From positions 435,947 to 499,946 of the forward strand of contig VXAI01000375.1 of NCBI GenBank assembly GCA_013399305.1: a stretch of 64,000 nt of DNA, given 5' to 3'. The notes under the pieces are model-generated. The model saw nothing but the letters and a program-made list of their open reading frames with translations, searched no databases and had not been told where the DNA came from. Origin of the DNA: Rostratula benghalensis. Taxonomy: Eukaryota > Chordata > Aves > Charadriiformes > Rostratulidae. The position numbers and the translations under genes were made by a program. Positions 23,601-37,049 of this stretch are shown piece by piece; the first letter of the stretch is position 1, and each line of letters opens with the position of its first letter.

Positions 23601-26600
23601 GGATCCATCAGGAAGTAGGGTGAGGTGTCCTGCAAGATGAGGCTGCAGCTGTGTGCCACTCAGCTGAGGTTCACCATCCTGTCAGTGTCCAAAATGTGGG
23701 GGTGGAATTGGGCTGGAATGAAATGCTTCTGCAAGAGACCCAGCAGAGTCTGGCCAGCAGGAAGGAACATGGTCCAGCAAATTAATCTCTCCTGATGGCA
23801 CTTAAAGTGCTTTAATCCTTATTTACAATATCTTGGCACATTTGAGTGCCTTGCCATGGGCTACGTGGTAATAAGCAAATGCCACATCTGTAAACTTGAG
23901 CATATTGGCCCCTTGCACTGTTCAAACCCTTCAACTCCTCTTCTTTACCACCTAGGTACTATTTGCTTCTGTCTGTGCTTTGCTGCAAAGTTCTCAGACA
24001 CCACTGATGTTTGCACCAGCTAGCACATATTATACCATTTACAGACGTGTGTGTACTCTGTGGGACACGCTGCCTCCTCTTTGTGACTCTGAGGGGGGAG
24101 GACCTATCCATACTTACACATAGCGCCCCAGTGCTAGGATGATAAGGAACATATGACATGCTATTCTATGAGGAAGTGCAAATAAGCGTTTTCTTCATCG
24201 TAATTTTTCAATCTGCTGTCAATTTAACAATACTCACCAGTTCTTTCTTTCAATTGCAGCAACTACAGATATGTTCAGAGTCATTAAGAGCATTTCTTCT
24301 CAGAAATAAAAGGGTACTTACTGAACAAAAAAATATCCTCCCTGATACGAATTACTCACAAAATTCATTAACATTTCAATTCTCACTTTGCATAATAGCT
24401 GAAAAATATAGGTGAGCTTTTTGTGCATTAGAAAGGGCAGAATTTTGCTTCTAACATTTCAGATGTGTGTACATCTTCCTGAAGTTGTTGGGGAAGAGCA
24501 AATGTAAGAAAAGCATTTACAGCATCTCTGTACAACTGCCAAGGAGCTGAGATATAGCATGGGAAGATAATAAGTAATGGTATTCATGCTTAATGACAAT
24601 GTCATGAACCATTCAGAGATAGAAGTACAATAAATACTGTGGTAGTACTGATGATGTTACACTAGTGCTTTGGACTTTTGCAGAACATTTTGTGATGGAT
24701 TCAAAGCACTTTACAAAGATGAGTTAGGCATCACAGTGCTCTTGCAGTGAGTCTCTTATTGCCCTCATGTTACAGAGAGGAAAACAGGAATGGAGAAGCC
24801 AGGGGCACATTGCATGGTGCCGGCAAAGCCAGAGCACCTAACTTAGCAGCAAAGTATGGTCAGTGATGGGTGAGCTCTAGCAAATATTGCATTAAAGGTG
24901 GAGGTAAGCTAAGGTGAACCTCACACCGAAGCCACCAAAAGACAGGTTTTCTTCTGCTAGCCATGCTGCACAGGAGTGCTGTGAACTCTCTTCAGAGGTG
25001 CTCTTGATGTTGAGGGCTGGCAGGAGCCTTCACCATCATCCATGTACAGGAGGAGCCCTTGTTTGTGGCCCCTCAGGAGACCTGCTTCCCCTAGCCAGTA
25101 GCTGGGGGCTCAGGGTACTGCCAGAGCCAGCAGAAAGCTTGCTTCTGCTGCTTTGCCGCCTTGCACCTTTGCCCAGTATTGTGTTGGTGATGTTGCCCTT
25201 GCAACACCACAGCTCACCACAGCTCACCTTGTTTCCCAACAATGCTAGACAGGCTTCAGATGAAAGAAAAAGTAATGAAGTCCTGGGATTGTAGTTACAA
25301 GCCTCAGGTTCATAATTGCAAGTAAAAGAAACCTGTGACATGGTTACAGACTGTATTTAATGTGACATCTTTGTCAGTCTCATATTTCTCCCAGTCTTTG
25401 TGTGACCTGTGTCTTAAAGGGCAGAGATGTGGATTTAATAGAATAACACGACTGCAGGCACTCCTCAGAATCCAGATTAATTACTTCTCTTTTTCCCCAT
25501 ATTTTCAGCAGATCTTTCTGTTCTTAATGAGACAAATGTGACATTAATAGCTCATGTGCCCACATCTTTTGTCTTCTGGGGTTTCCATCCTGGGGAGATG
25601 GGAGATGGGATACACAAGCTTAAAGTATGCTGAAAATCTGTAAATGCTGTATTAACTGTACACATTTTCTGTTGAGTCCATGGTCTTTGTGCCTTCCTGC
25701 CATTGCTAGCAATCAGCCAGAGCACCTTTGGATATGTTATTAACAGGAGATGAGGAGGAAGCTCTCTGCTGGCAAAGATTTTCAGACCAAGCTCCTGCTC
25801 TTAGGTATTGCTGTCTGAGGAGTGTCAGGCTTGCACTGTGCAGGTGAACAGCAGTTACTCTGACGTGACTCACTGACCCCTTTGGGGTTGTCTCCAGACT
25901 TGCTTATAGGACACTGCACCTGCTTTGGTTCCCCTTGCCTTAGCAGGAGCGCGTGCAGCCTCCCAGCATGCCTGGTTCAAAGCCATTCCTGGAGGAGCAG
26001 AGCTTTAAAATTGAAATTTGAAACTGCTGGGTTGGAGGATTCAGTGCAGCGCAGTAAATTAGCATAGGTATGTGCACTTACAGGGGCACAGCAAGGACTT
26101 AGAAAGATTTGGGATTTCAGTGCTGTTTTTTCATGCAGACAGACACAAAACTAGGAAATTATTTTTCCACTGCCTTGCTGTTGGTGTAGGAGTTTGCACT
26201 TTTAAAAGTGTGGATCATAATTATTGTAAGATTAAACCATGCAAGAAATGTCTAGGTTTATGCACTTTACTCACTCTGGGGTTGTGCAAATAAAACCCTA
26301 GGAACACAGCAGAAGAAAATCAGGCCATTTTATGCTGTTGACTGTGTAATGTAATCAGTTCAACACAACTTCAGAAGAGCTGGGTTTGAAAAATAGAAAA
26401 TAAATAGGAAACAGGAAAGTAATGAACTCAAATCAATAGATGTAGGTGAGGCTTCTGTAGATCATCAGATATCAAACCCAGTGTAGTGACAAATGCCACC
26501 TACTATTAGCAACACTTACAGGGTTCAGGAACAGAGGAAAAACTTTATTTTCATTTAAAACACTGCAGCTTGAAAAGAGAATTTCTAGTTTTCTGCCAGC

Positions 26601-29600
26601 AGAAGTCAAATCAGAATCAGGTTTAGAATGTGATTAGTCAAAAGTGTAAATGTTTGGTCTTTCTTGGTGATTTGTCTTTTTTTGGGGTGTGTGTGTGTCT
26701 TTTTTCTATTATAACTTTTTGAGAATTACTTTTTTGTATGTTTTGTTTGTCGAAGGTTGGGGACGGTTCTTTTTGTTTGAATTAGACTGGGAGTAGTATG
26801 AGCTGAAATAAGTTTGGCATTCATATGCTCCTCACAGAGCCTCAGGTTTTGCTCTATCAACAGTTTTCTTAAGTGCATGCCACTAAGGATTCTATATGAC
26901 AGGTTTTGTATCTAAAGGCAAAATCTCATACTCCTGCCCTTCTTCCCTCCTCCCACTTCCCTGAAGCCCCATGTCTTTTCACATAAAGTACTCAATTTTC
27001 CTTTGTTCAGGATAAAATGGCATGTAAAGTATGTGTTGCCATGGATGCAAAACCGAGACTCGATTGATCCTCCCCTTATGCAGGTAGATTTCAAGCAGGA
27101 TATTTAACATCAGAGGGTACTGCAGCATGGATGGCAAGACAGAGACAGATTGGGGCAGGGAGAAGCAACTTCAAAATTGAAGATCCTGTACCGTGAGAGT
27201 GTCTTGTTGAAATAAATCAAATCTTGTGCTCCCTGGGGCATTGCTGGACTTGTTCTTTATGTGCCAAGCAGCATTCGTCTTTCAGCACTCGCTTTTCTTC
27301 CTTCCCTCCTCCGTTTGTCTCCCACCATGCAAATGGCACGGATCATTTCTATTTCCCACCCAAACCCACTCAGATTTGAGCTGTGGCCTGGGTAAATATT
27401 TTTTTGTTTATGATGCAGATTAAGGAGCAATGGCATTTTAATACCATGGGTGAGTGGTGTGAAAATGAATGGCTGAGAGTGGTGCAAGAGGATCCCCGAC
27501 CCTTGAATGACCCAGCAGGGTGAAGCTATTCATCCATCTAGGGCAAGCAGGTAAGGAGAAGGGAACACGCAGCTGCTCATGGCTTGGGGACTTCTGGAGA
27601 TGATACCTCTGCCTCCATATTTTCCTCTCACAGCAGATGATGTCATGCACCTGGTTTTTACAAACAGTACACAGGGTAGTGTTGAGCCATGGGCAAAAGG
27701 CAATCATCTCACAAGAGTGCTGTAGTGCCAGAGAAGGACACAGAGGGCATGTAGTATAAGCAAGTACACTTCAAAAGTCGTGTACAGTGTCCCCCTAACT
27801 AAAATTCAACCTTATTCTCTCTTATTTTTTATACCTATGACATATGCTGTGGTATAACATCCTTTTCTTTCAGCAAGATCATACTTATATCAGAACATCA
27901 GTTTGCCATTGTAATTACTTTGGACTGTGGCTTCCACAAAACTCCACTAATATAGTTTCATTTGTCTAAATAGTGCATTGCTGCCATGGACTTGCACCAA
28001 AATTGGCTCATTTTGCTTCAGATTATCTTTTCCCAAAGGATTGCATTATTACAACTGCGCTTGCTCCCCACTGCCAAAAGCACACACTTTAATCCATCTT
28101 GGGACATGAGTTAACCTTTTATAGGGTTTTTTTCTATTTTTTTGTGGGGTGAGCTCTCTGTACCTGTAGGCAGGGCACTGCCAGAGACCTGCTCAGTGGT
28201 GCCTGCCATGTGTGGAGGGGGCCAGAGGAGACTGCAATGGGGTAAGAACAAAACTGAAATTAGTGTCTTGTTCAAGCAGCTCCATCTCTCTGTTACTGGG
28301 GCAGGGCAGAGGTGAGGGCATCTGCAGGAACAGGGGGAACCATCTCTAACCTTGTTTCCAACAATCACCCTGTTGTAGGGCCCTCACTCCTTTGTCATTC
28401 ATAAGAGCTACTGAATCAGAAAGGCACTTTCTTCTTTCTAACTGAAACGGGCTTTAATAAAGCTATTGTATTTGATCACTGGCTAAGGAAACAGTAATTT
28501 AGCATAATAGGAAAAGATCATTAATGTTCAATGAACCTAACACTCTGCTCCAGTTTTTGCTGCCCTAGAGAGATGGAGTAAACTCTTCATCCTTAATTGA
28601 AGACTAAATAGAGTACATTTCATTCTTCATTTCCAGCACTTTTTCCAATGGGCTTGTGATGTTCACTAATGTGTACTCAAAGGGGTGGACTGTCTGGCAG
28701 CAGGGGAAAAAATGGGTGGGAAGGTTCAGCGCACATAAAAACTTTCTTTTTCTTCATCAGATGCCTCTCTCAGGCCTTTGACTTTTCTTGACAAGCTTCA
28801 TTTAAAAAGCCCCCAGGGACCACACCAGGGAGATGCGATGGTCTGATATATTGCAAAGTAGAGAGGAGCTGAGAACTACACTCCTGTCCCCTCTCCTACA
28901 GCCATCCCTCCTCGAGGCACCTACAGCAGGGAGCTGCACTGCTGATGTCTCTGTCAAGGGATTCCCTGAGGGGATTTTCTGAGCTGAGCTGGTTTCCTCC
29001 TGCCAGGGTCAGATGGAAGGATTAAGGACTAAAATTGGTGTCCAGATGGCATTTTGACTACAACTGCAAATTTGTATGGCACAAAGTTGATAAATGCACA
29101 CCAGGTTTGCACTACTGCACCCCTGGACTCAAATGCTGTGGGTCACTGTGAAAACACAGCTGGTGCACTTTGCACTGAAGGAAGCTCAGGGCTGCATCCA
29201 TCTCCACTGATCGTTTCCAACACTTGAGCACCATCGTTTGCAGTCACGTCTGCTCACCTCCCCCACCAGAGCCTTGGCACAGCATTTCCCTCGTGTAGGT
29301 GGGAAAGGAGCTCTGCATCAGTTTAGGGGCAACATAGCATTTTTGGCTATGAGGTTGTATGTCTGGGTGGAAGCTTCAGGGCTGCTCAAGGAATCCACTG
29401 ACACCTGGATGAGTCTTGTTGGATGTTGCTCCAGACGTAGCCTGATAGCAGCTTTCCTGAGAGTCCAATAAAAGTGCTATCTTGTAGCCATGGTAGGCTT
29501 TTAAATTCTAGTATTCATTTTGTAACTACTATATAGATGGGTGGAAGGGGTTATTCAGATGAAGACTCATGGACTTAATTACTTCATTACTCACTTGACA

Positions 29601-32600
29601 ATAACTTTGTTCATTAACAGACTAAACAATCACTGGAAGGAGCAAGCACTCCCTGCGTTTGGCCATGTTTTTTCACTGCTTTGGGAAGTTCCTCCTCAAT
29701 CTCTGTGCTCCTTAGTTTACTAATGCTTCCTTAAGAGAGAACAGTAATACAAATGAGTTGGGACAGTAATCTTATCCTGCAGAAGAGCCATATAGCAAGA
29801 GAAACCAAAAGTGCAGAAAATGCTCCACACTGATCAGTGGTCAGAGCCACGTAACAGCCGAAGTGGAGCCTGATTGTGGCTGAAGCTAGAGTCGGGTGGA
29901 ACTTGTACCTAAGTTTCTCCTATTTCATGTTCAGTGTCTCCAGTGTATCCCAAGAGAGGAAAAAGTGTTCTTGTTTTCTGCCTCTTTCAGTAGCTTTAGG
30001 GGAATGTTAATAGACCATTGGTAAGCTTCTTGGCTCATTTAAGTCACTCTGCCTTCTATCCTGAGTATTACTAGTCTCTCAGGACACTTGACACCAATGC
30101 TGCTTGGAAAAAAATACTTGGAAGCCACACTGCCAGCATACCACATGTTACTAGTTTATGGTTTCCTTGTTTGGTGACTTGGGACACCCGTGTGAAAACA
30201 TAGTTGCTTTTGCTTTTTGTCTCTTGCTGCTGTTGATGCTTGTTAAATCACAAACTGGTTGCTGAAGAGGTAATTGTGCTGTCCAAAGTGGAGCTCCTCA
30301 GAGGTCTGGTGATTGGCACTCCATAAGCACCACAAGACTTAGAGCAAGAAGAGAGGGTGAGGAGCTGGAGAAATTAATTAATTTCCATGCACCAGAAAGT
30401 AAATGCATATGAAACAGGATTTTGATTTGTTTTGTGACGCTCTGGTTAACCGGAGTTTAGGGGAGGCTCTTCAGCATTGGGATGAAAAATCTGTGCGTGA
30501 AGTGAAAAATCTTGAGGTAGTGGTAGTTGGTAGTATGGCATGGGACATTCACCTGCATCGGAAGGGATGCTATTGGGGTCAATCAAGGTGCTTCCAAAAA
30601 ACGCACATTGTTGGTACAGTTTTTGGAAGCCCTCAGTGTCCTTGGGAGATGATCTACTTTCCCAACTCCTCTTGTCTCCAGTGTTACAGTTATTTTAGCC
30701 TGGTCTTTGCCCCACACTTTTGAAGGCTTCTGTACTGATCCTTGTCAGTGTCATGCCATGTTCCTGGACATGGTTAGGGAGGATACCTATACCATTCTGT
30801 GTTTCCAGCTGGGAGTGGAGGACAGAGCCAAAGTGACGGATACCAGATGGTGCTGGTTTGGTCCAGCTGTCTCTTGTCCCTGGTGGGCTGTGATGGAGGG
30901 TTGGTATCAGGGTACAGCAAAAATAGCAGCAACTTGATGTCAAAATCCAGTAATTTTACTAGTATGTGAGGTAGGTGGCTGGGCAGAAACATGGAGAGGA
31001 CCTCCTGCATTCTTCCTACTTTTCAGTATGTGAACAAGAGGGAGTCTTGACACACTCTGTCAAGAGTAGTGTCTGTGAGAGGTGAGATCTGGGACTGAGC
31101 CTTAGACTAAGCATCATTATCTCCCAGCTTTGGAGTCATCAGTCAACTGCTGCTGTAATATGAAATACTCTTCTGATTTAAGGCCTAGGCTCCCCTGTTG
31201 TGTGTGAGAACAGTTACTGCCTGAGAAGGTGATTTAGGATAGCCAGAGTGTGGATCCATGTTGTCGACAGAAAGAAACCTCTTCCACGCCAAGGAGAACA
31301 CCTATTTCAGCTTGGAATATACAGCAACAAATCTTCTCCTTTTTCTGTTTTCTGACTGATACTTGATTATTTATGCAGAGAGGAGGAGATACTGAGATAC
31401 TGAATCCTGCCCAGGAAGGTCCAGCAGACCAAGAAGTGGAGCTCTTCCCAAGACCTGGCCCCCAGTGTATCAAGCAGAGAGCATCACTGAGCCTGATCTT
31501 TGTTAGAAGGGTTTGGCTATGCAAGACAAGGGTGTCATGAGAGCATTGCTTCATTTTGTTTTACGTGTGGCCTGCCTGTGGCAAAGGCAGAAAAATGGTT
31601 TAGTGGATGAATTAGATGAGAAACAATGTGCAAGGCTACTGCCAGGCTGCTTGGCCTTTGAGACTTAGGTAGTCTCTACACACTCCACACTAGAGGGGGA
31701 GGGAAATAGTATCTACAGTATTTTGTTGGCAGACATTCAGGTGTCTTTAGGATTATGTAGGAGCTTGAGGGTTGACATTTTTGGTGTTGAGCATTTCAAT
31801 CAGGGGTTAGTTATCTAAGCCTCCCTCTAGCAAAGTGTCAGCACATTTTTTGGATTCTCTTCTGTTAAATGCAGTAGATAAAATCAGAAAACGTTCTGGA
31901 AAAAGCCTCCATTAGACTCTGCCTCCACTCCTTCCTTTGACAACAAGATGCTGCCTCTCAAATAACAGCAACATGATTGTTGCAGGGAGCAGTTGAAGCA
32001 AAGGAAAGAAATATTTCAGGTATTCCTTAAGTGCCTCACACTTTGCTTTTTCTCTCCTAAAGCATGCATCCTTGATTGCTTCCTTAATTAGTACTTTAAA
32101 AAATCCTCTCTATTCCCATTTATAAATAAATCAAAATAGAATCAGAGCATTAATTTATCAGGCACTCAATGTGCATTCTAGAGAGCAAATTTAACACCTG
32201 TACTGAGTGCTCCCCTCAAGCTCCTGATCTGCTCACTTTGGTGATGGCTGTGGAATATCTCTCATACCCCAGCCCATACTCATAAGTAATGAGAATAATG
32301 AATTTCCTATTCAATTGCATTTAATTTGCATTCTAGCAGGTTTCCCAGTTCACCTGGCAGCTCTTCTTTCTTCCTCCCACCTCCCCCACACCCTATTCAG
32401 GCTTGCTTTATTATTTTTTTTTTTCATTCTTTCTTGGTCTTATTGACTGAACAAAAGATGTCTCACAAGGGCAGGCTAATGTATTCATAGTTGCTGCAAC
32501 TTGGCTGATGGAATAAGCTGAAAAATTGCTGGCTCCCATTGTTTACTAAGAATCTTTATTGTGCTTTGTTGAGTTGAAATAAATGCTGTTTAGTGCCCTC

Positions 32601-32618
32601 TACTCCCCATCCTTACAG
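20691..32618. other. Non-coding DNA between the CR1 copy and the candidate exon
   Basis: No gene or CpG island. It contains one MIR-like fragment (24.67-24.86 kb). Blocks near 28.38-28.56 kb and 32.03-32.34 kb look like complex, repeat-free AT-rich DNA that could be conserved. Otherwise nothing was recognised. Confidence 0.65.
24665..24860 (-). repeat. MIR-like ancient SINE fragment
   Basis: AAAGCACTTTACAAAGATGA, then CCCTCATGTTACAGAGAGGA, then GAGAAGCCAGGGGCACATTG, matching the reverse complement of the MIR 3' half through its core in the right order. Degenerate but nearly full-length. Confidence 0.55.
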
Positions 32619-32694
32619 AACAGAGCCTGTTGTGCTGAATCTGCTGAGGCTGGAGATGCTGGAAAGGCTAAAATTCAAGTTCACAGATCCAAAA
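32619..32694 (+). CDS. Candidate internal coding exon, TRIM44-like (partial)
   Basis: A 76-bp open segment lies between a strong acceptor (pyrimidine-rich tract ending TTACAG at 32613-32618) and a consensus donor GTAAGT at 32695. Reading one carry-over base plus 25 codons gives a Leu-rich peptide ending in MLERLKFKFTDPK. From memory, TRIM44 has an ERLKFK..DPK stretch just after its B-box and just before the coiled-coil part. TRIM44 is the next gene after FJX1 in mammals, on the same strand, so position and orientation fit. The first exon of TRIM44 (zinc finger, acidic region, B-box) should lie between here and FJX1, but no ORF of that kind or CpG island is visible. The next exon was not found downstream. 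It may be a true exon of a gene whose other exons lie outside the window or are missing from the assembly, a decayed copy, or chance. TRIM44 is a RING-less TRIM protein reported to stabilise client proteins. Confidence 0.5.
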
Positions 32695-32829
32695 GTAAGT
32701 TACAGAAGTGACTGCTTGTTTGAGTGTTTGCTTGCTTGCTCTTGCCTTTCATTCTCCTTGATCTAAGTGCAGTGTGTTGTTAATGCCTATCTGAACATTG
32801 CATTAAGCTCTAATTAAGCCCGCCAATCA

Positions 32830-32910
32830 AAAAAAAAAAAACCAAAACCAAAAACAAAACAAAACAAAAAAAACAACCCCCACAAAAAACAAAAAACCAA
32901 GAAAGCAGGC
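32830..32910 (+). repeat. A-rich/(CAAAA)n low-complexity tract
   Basis: Runs of A interrupted by single C residues for about 80 bp, 135 bp after the candidate exon donor. It may be a decayed poly-A tail of a retroelement, or simple sequence. Confidence 0.85.
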
Positions 32911-35900
32911 TTCTGATATGTCTGGTGCTAAGTTATATTTTCCCCCTCAATTTTCTGACTACGAACACGTAACTGGTTTTGTTAGGTTTTTAATTTTTGG
33001 TTTCCTCTGAACTTCAGACAAGTGCTTAATGGACTTGTACCACAGTGTTTACCTTAAGGGCTACCTTTTATTTTAAAATGTCTTTGGAAAAGCATCACAT
33101 GAAAAGTCTGGACTTTGCCAGGCTGTAGCTAAGATCACACTGGAGCATCATAGAGAAGTCAAAGTTGTTTATAGCTTTTCATGCCATCTCAAGAAAACAC
33201 ACTAGAAGTTAACATGATCAGGAGGAGTGAATATGACAAAGCTGCCTGGAAGGTCTTTCTGGAAATAGGAGATAAGGTGCAACATCCAGAGTACTGGATC
33301 CTCTATTTGACATTGGAGTAAGAGCTACTGATGGTTACAGCTAGTGTAAATCCTAATTTGCTAAAATCCAAAAATTGAAGTATCAAGTGATGTGGCCTTG
33401 GAGATTCCACTGAGGCATTGGGAGTGAGGTAGCTAGAGGGAAAAGCCACAGACTAGTATTACCATTTTATAAACAATCATAGAAGAAGGGAACTGGCATC
33501 TAATTCACAGCATATTTGTAAAATAAAGCTTGTTGGTAGCATTGAGATTACAGTGTTTTGTACAACAAGCTTTTTATGACTGTAAGGAAAAACAAAGTGG
33601 GATCACACATTACAAAAAAATCCCAAATCTCAAAATCAGTACTAATCTTCCTATCAGAAAGACACAAGAAGTTTAGCTGCCTTATTTCGATAGAAGTTGA
33701 ACACGATAAAAGTATAAACCAGAGACTAGAGCACCTAGTCTTTCCTATCTCTAACCTTCAACATTTATTTTCCTGTGGAGCACAATGATAGTTTCTGGCC
33801 TTCTCAGCTGCTTTAGCACTTGTGAAGTTTGCATCAAGTGTGAAAGTTGCATAGCAGTGGCAAGCCAGTGCTAGAGATCTGAAAGGCCAAGGAGGAAAAT
33901 TGTGACCTGAAGACATGCAGCTCCTAGATAGTCTATCCTGGCTTGCAGACCTTGATAAGAGATCTCAGACTAATTAAGCTTTATTACTGTGGGTAGGGAA
34001 GGCTGACAGCTCAGCTCCAGCCTGACCCATTTCTCAATGTGTTTTTTGTGCCTGCCCATTTTTTTTCCCCTCCCTTCCCCTGCTGTAATCCTTACGGAAG
34101 GAACATCTGCCCCAGCCAGGAACCAGTGGCAGTTTGTTGTCCAGATGCCGCGTCCTTGTTGGTGTGCTCAGGTCCTTAAATTCTTTTGTCCTTTGTTCCT
34201 CTGCTGCTTTTTTCCTTCCTCTAACACTGCAAAACTTGATTAATCCAAATGCTGAAATCCCACAGGCCCTCTAGTAAGTTCTTGACATTAAAGTTAGAGC
34301 TCTGCAAAGGGTGGATGAAGATTTATGTTTTTGTCTCCTACAAATCTTGCAGCCTTTCCTTTCTCTGGTACAACTTGGATGGATTCCAACATTTCCCCCA
34401 ATGCCCAAAATTGCCTTTTATTTTTTTAATTAAAGAGCTGCGAGGGCCATCAGTCTTGCCTTGTGATCATGAGGCAGACAGGGTCCCAGGTCCTTTCTGG
34501 AGTTCAGCACACCTTTAATATCTGCTCTTTTTTGTGGTTATTAAAACTTCATAAATCTTCATCTTGGAGAGAGGCTTTTTAGCACTATCTGTTGCAAGCT
34601 GGGAGAAGAAAGGTTTCTTAAGCATGTGAACACCCAAACAGAAATTTCATGGCAGACACTTACTTTACTTTCTACTTCAGTGTAGAAATAGTTTCTACTT
34701 CATTCACTCTTCCATTTGTTCCTGCAGTTAACATGTCTGTGCCTGACTTCAGCTTGCATCAAGTTTGTCTGTGCACGGGGAAAGATTTATTTTCGGTAAG
34801 AAATGTCAAGAATGAATTTGGGCGCCTTTGTACTTCTGTCTCGTGTTGTTCTCTTGGGCTCTGCATGTCCAAGCACAACTGTGGTGTTGCAGTCTAACTG
34901 GGATACAGTCGTTCCTACGAATTATTTTTTTTCCCCAAGTCAGGCATGCCATATACCGTAGGTGTTTCCTGGCACACACAAGTCTAGTTTCTAGTTTACA
35001 CCCTAAAACTTCACTTAAAATTAATTGAATGCATCCAGGCATACTGGTGTGCCTGTTTGTGCTGGTTGGGAGCTACTGGTTTTACCCTGTGTTCTTCTCC
35101 TGCTGGCAGTGCAGTTCCCCATACATGGGGAGGGCTGCTCTCTGTGGGAGCACAGAATGCTTCTTGCTGACAGAATCAAGTGCCTAGAAAAAAAAAAATA
35201 TTACTATCTAAATTATTCTGCTTTTCTGAAAGGAAAATTTCTCTATTTGGTGCAGCATTTTCTAAAAATTGGGTGTTTATCAACAATTCTTAGCAATCTG
35301 CCTGTGCAACAATGCTGTAGACACTGGGAAGTGTTGGAGTTTGTTTTGTGATCCTGGACATGGCAGCAGTGCTGTGTTAGAGCATCCCAACTTTGCCTCC
35401 ATCAAGCAGGCTTTCTAGCATAGAAGGGAGAAGCATGGCTGCACCACGGTGCCAGCCATGGCAGCAGCCGCTGGAGGGCTAACTGGCTGAGGGTGCCTCC
35501 AGCTACATGTTCCCCCATACAAACATGAAATCAGTACACTGAAGCAATTACTTAGACTTCATAAACTTCAGCTGGCATGCATTCTGGAGCCTATTAAAAA
35601 AAGCAGCAACAGTTCCTGGGTTGCCTGAGAGGGAAATAAGCTGAGGACATTTCTTTGGTTTAACTGATGTGGAGGACAGAGGCAAGCTGAAAGAGGAGAA
35701 GATTTAATGACCTTGTTTCAACCTCAACTTAAAAATATAAAATAAAATCGAGACACCTCTCTATCATCTTCTACTCCACTGTTGCTAATGGAGATAACAA
35801 TCTTTTCAATGTCTGAATAGGATTTTAAAATTGCCCTTACTCCCTACCAGCATCATCATCTCTTTTTGGTAGGCATTAGTGAGTAGATTCTGGTAACTTT

Positions 35901-37030
35901 TTTTGGCAAACGGTGATTTCAGCTCCCTGAAGAGCTAAATGAGGCAACTGTAGTTTTGACAAACACAGCAAAGCTGTGCAGCTTCTTTTCCCTGTAGACG
36001 ACTATACTTCATGTTCCTGGTGCCAGATAATATTTGATATTTAATTTAAGACCCCCAGTGCATGCATATAAAACTTTACTATGATAATAGTGATAAAGGC
36101 CAAGTGTTGTATTTGACAGTCTTTTCTTCCTTTCTCCTGGTTCATCTCCATGTACAGTTTGGTCTGAAAGATCTGACTTAAATTATGGAGAGGAGGAGAC
36201 TTAACCCTGAATTTTTGTGAGTTGAGGAGGCCTGACTTGCAGATAAAGATCCAATAATGAATCTCATTCTGACTGTCAGATCTTTTACTGGCTCATACCT
36301 AAGATGTCAGGCAGAATTTATGCAGAGGAGAAGGAATGGGTGAGGGATAGTCTAAGTAGAATAGAAGGACCTTCTGTTCGTAATTCATCCAATTACTCAT
36401 TTCTCACGAAGTAGCACATACTGTATTGATCAGTAATGCATTTCCCACAGGAAAAAATCCAAACACTAATAGTATCAACAAAGCTGTGTTTGTTCGGAGG
36501 AGGAGATAACTAGATTTTTCTCAATATGATTTCCTTTGAGCTGCTGTAGTCTGTCCTGCAGATGAAAGTAGGTCAGGCTGGTGGCCCCTGGGAGAAGAGG
36601 TCAGTGATGCCATGGCAGCTTGTCCCCTTTGGGGACCACGGGCTGCACTCTCCTGCAGGGAGCAATGGAGAAGCAGATGATGGGGACAATATGTCTGTCT
36701 TCCATAAACAGTCAGACTTGGTAGATCTGAGTTCTGAGGTCAGTGGCTGTACCAAGTCGGTGGTGCTTTTGTCCATGCACCAGGACTCCCTGGTGCACTT
36801 ACACTGACTGTCGTATCCCACTGTGCATCTTTGTGGCAGCACCTCAGCATTTTAAATGCATGCATTACTTTTCATGCCTAATGCACACATGATAGCTGAG
36901 CTGCCCTCTGACTCTACCCTGAGTCCTAGAGAAGTTGAGCAGACTCACCCAGCAGACTTTTGATACTAGACAAGGTGGCACAGAGATAGTCCTTGTCTTA
37001 GCAGGTATATGAACACAGTGGAAATAGAGC

Positions 37031-37049
37031 TTTTTTTTTTTTTTTTTTT
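37031..37049 (+). repeat. Poly-T tract, T19
   Basis: Homopolymer of 19 T. No retroelement body was recognised next to it. Confidence 0.9.

Noticed and set aside
32591..32604. CTCF-like core (reverse complement AGTAGAGGGCACTA)
   Set aside because: It matches the core but lacks the preceding CC. The same bases form the pyrimidine tract of the candidate exon acceptor, which explains them as well.
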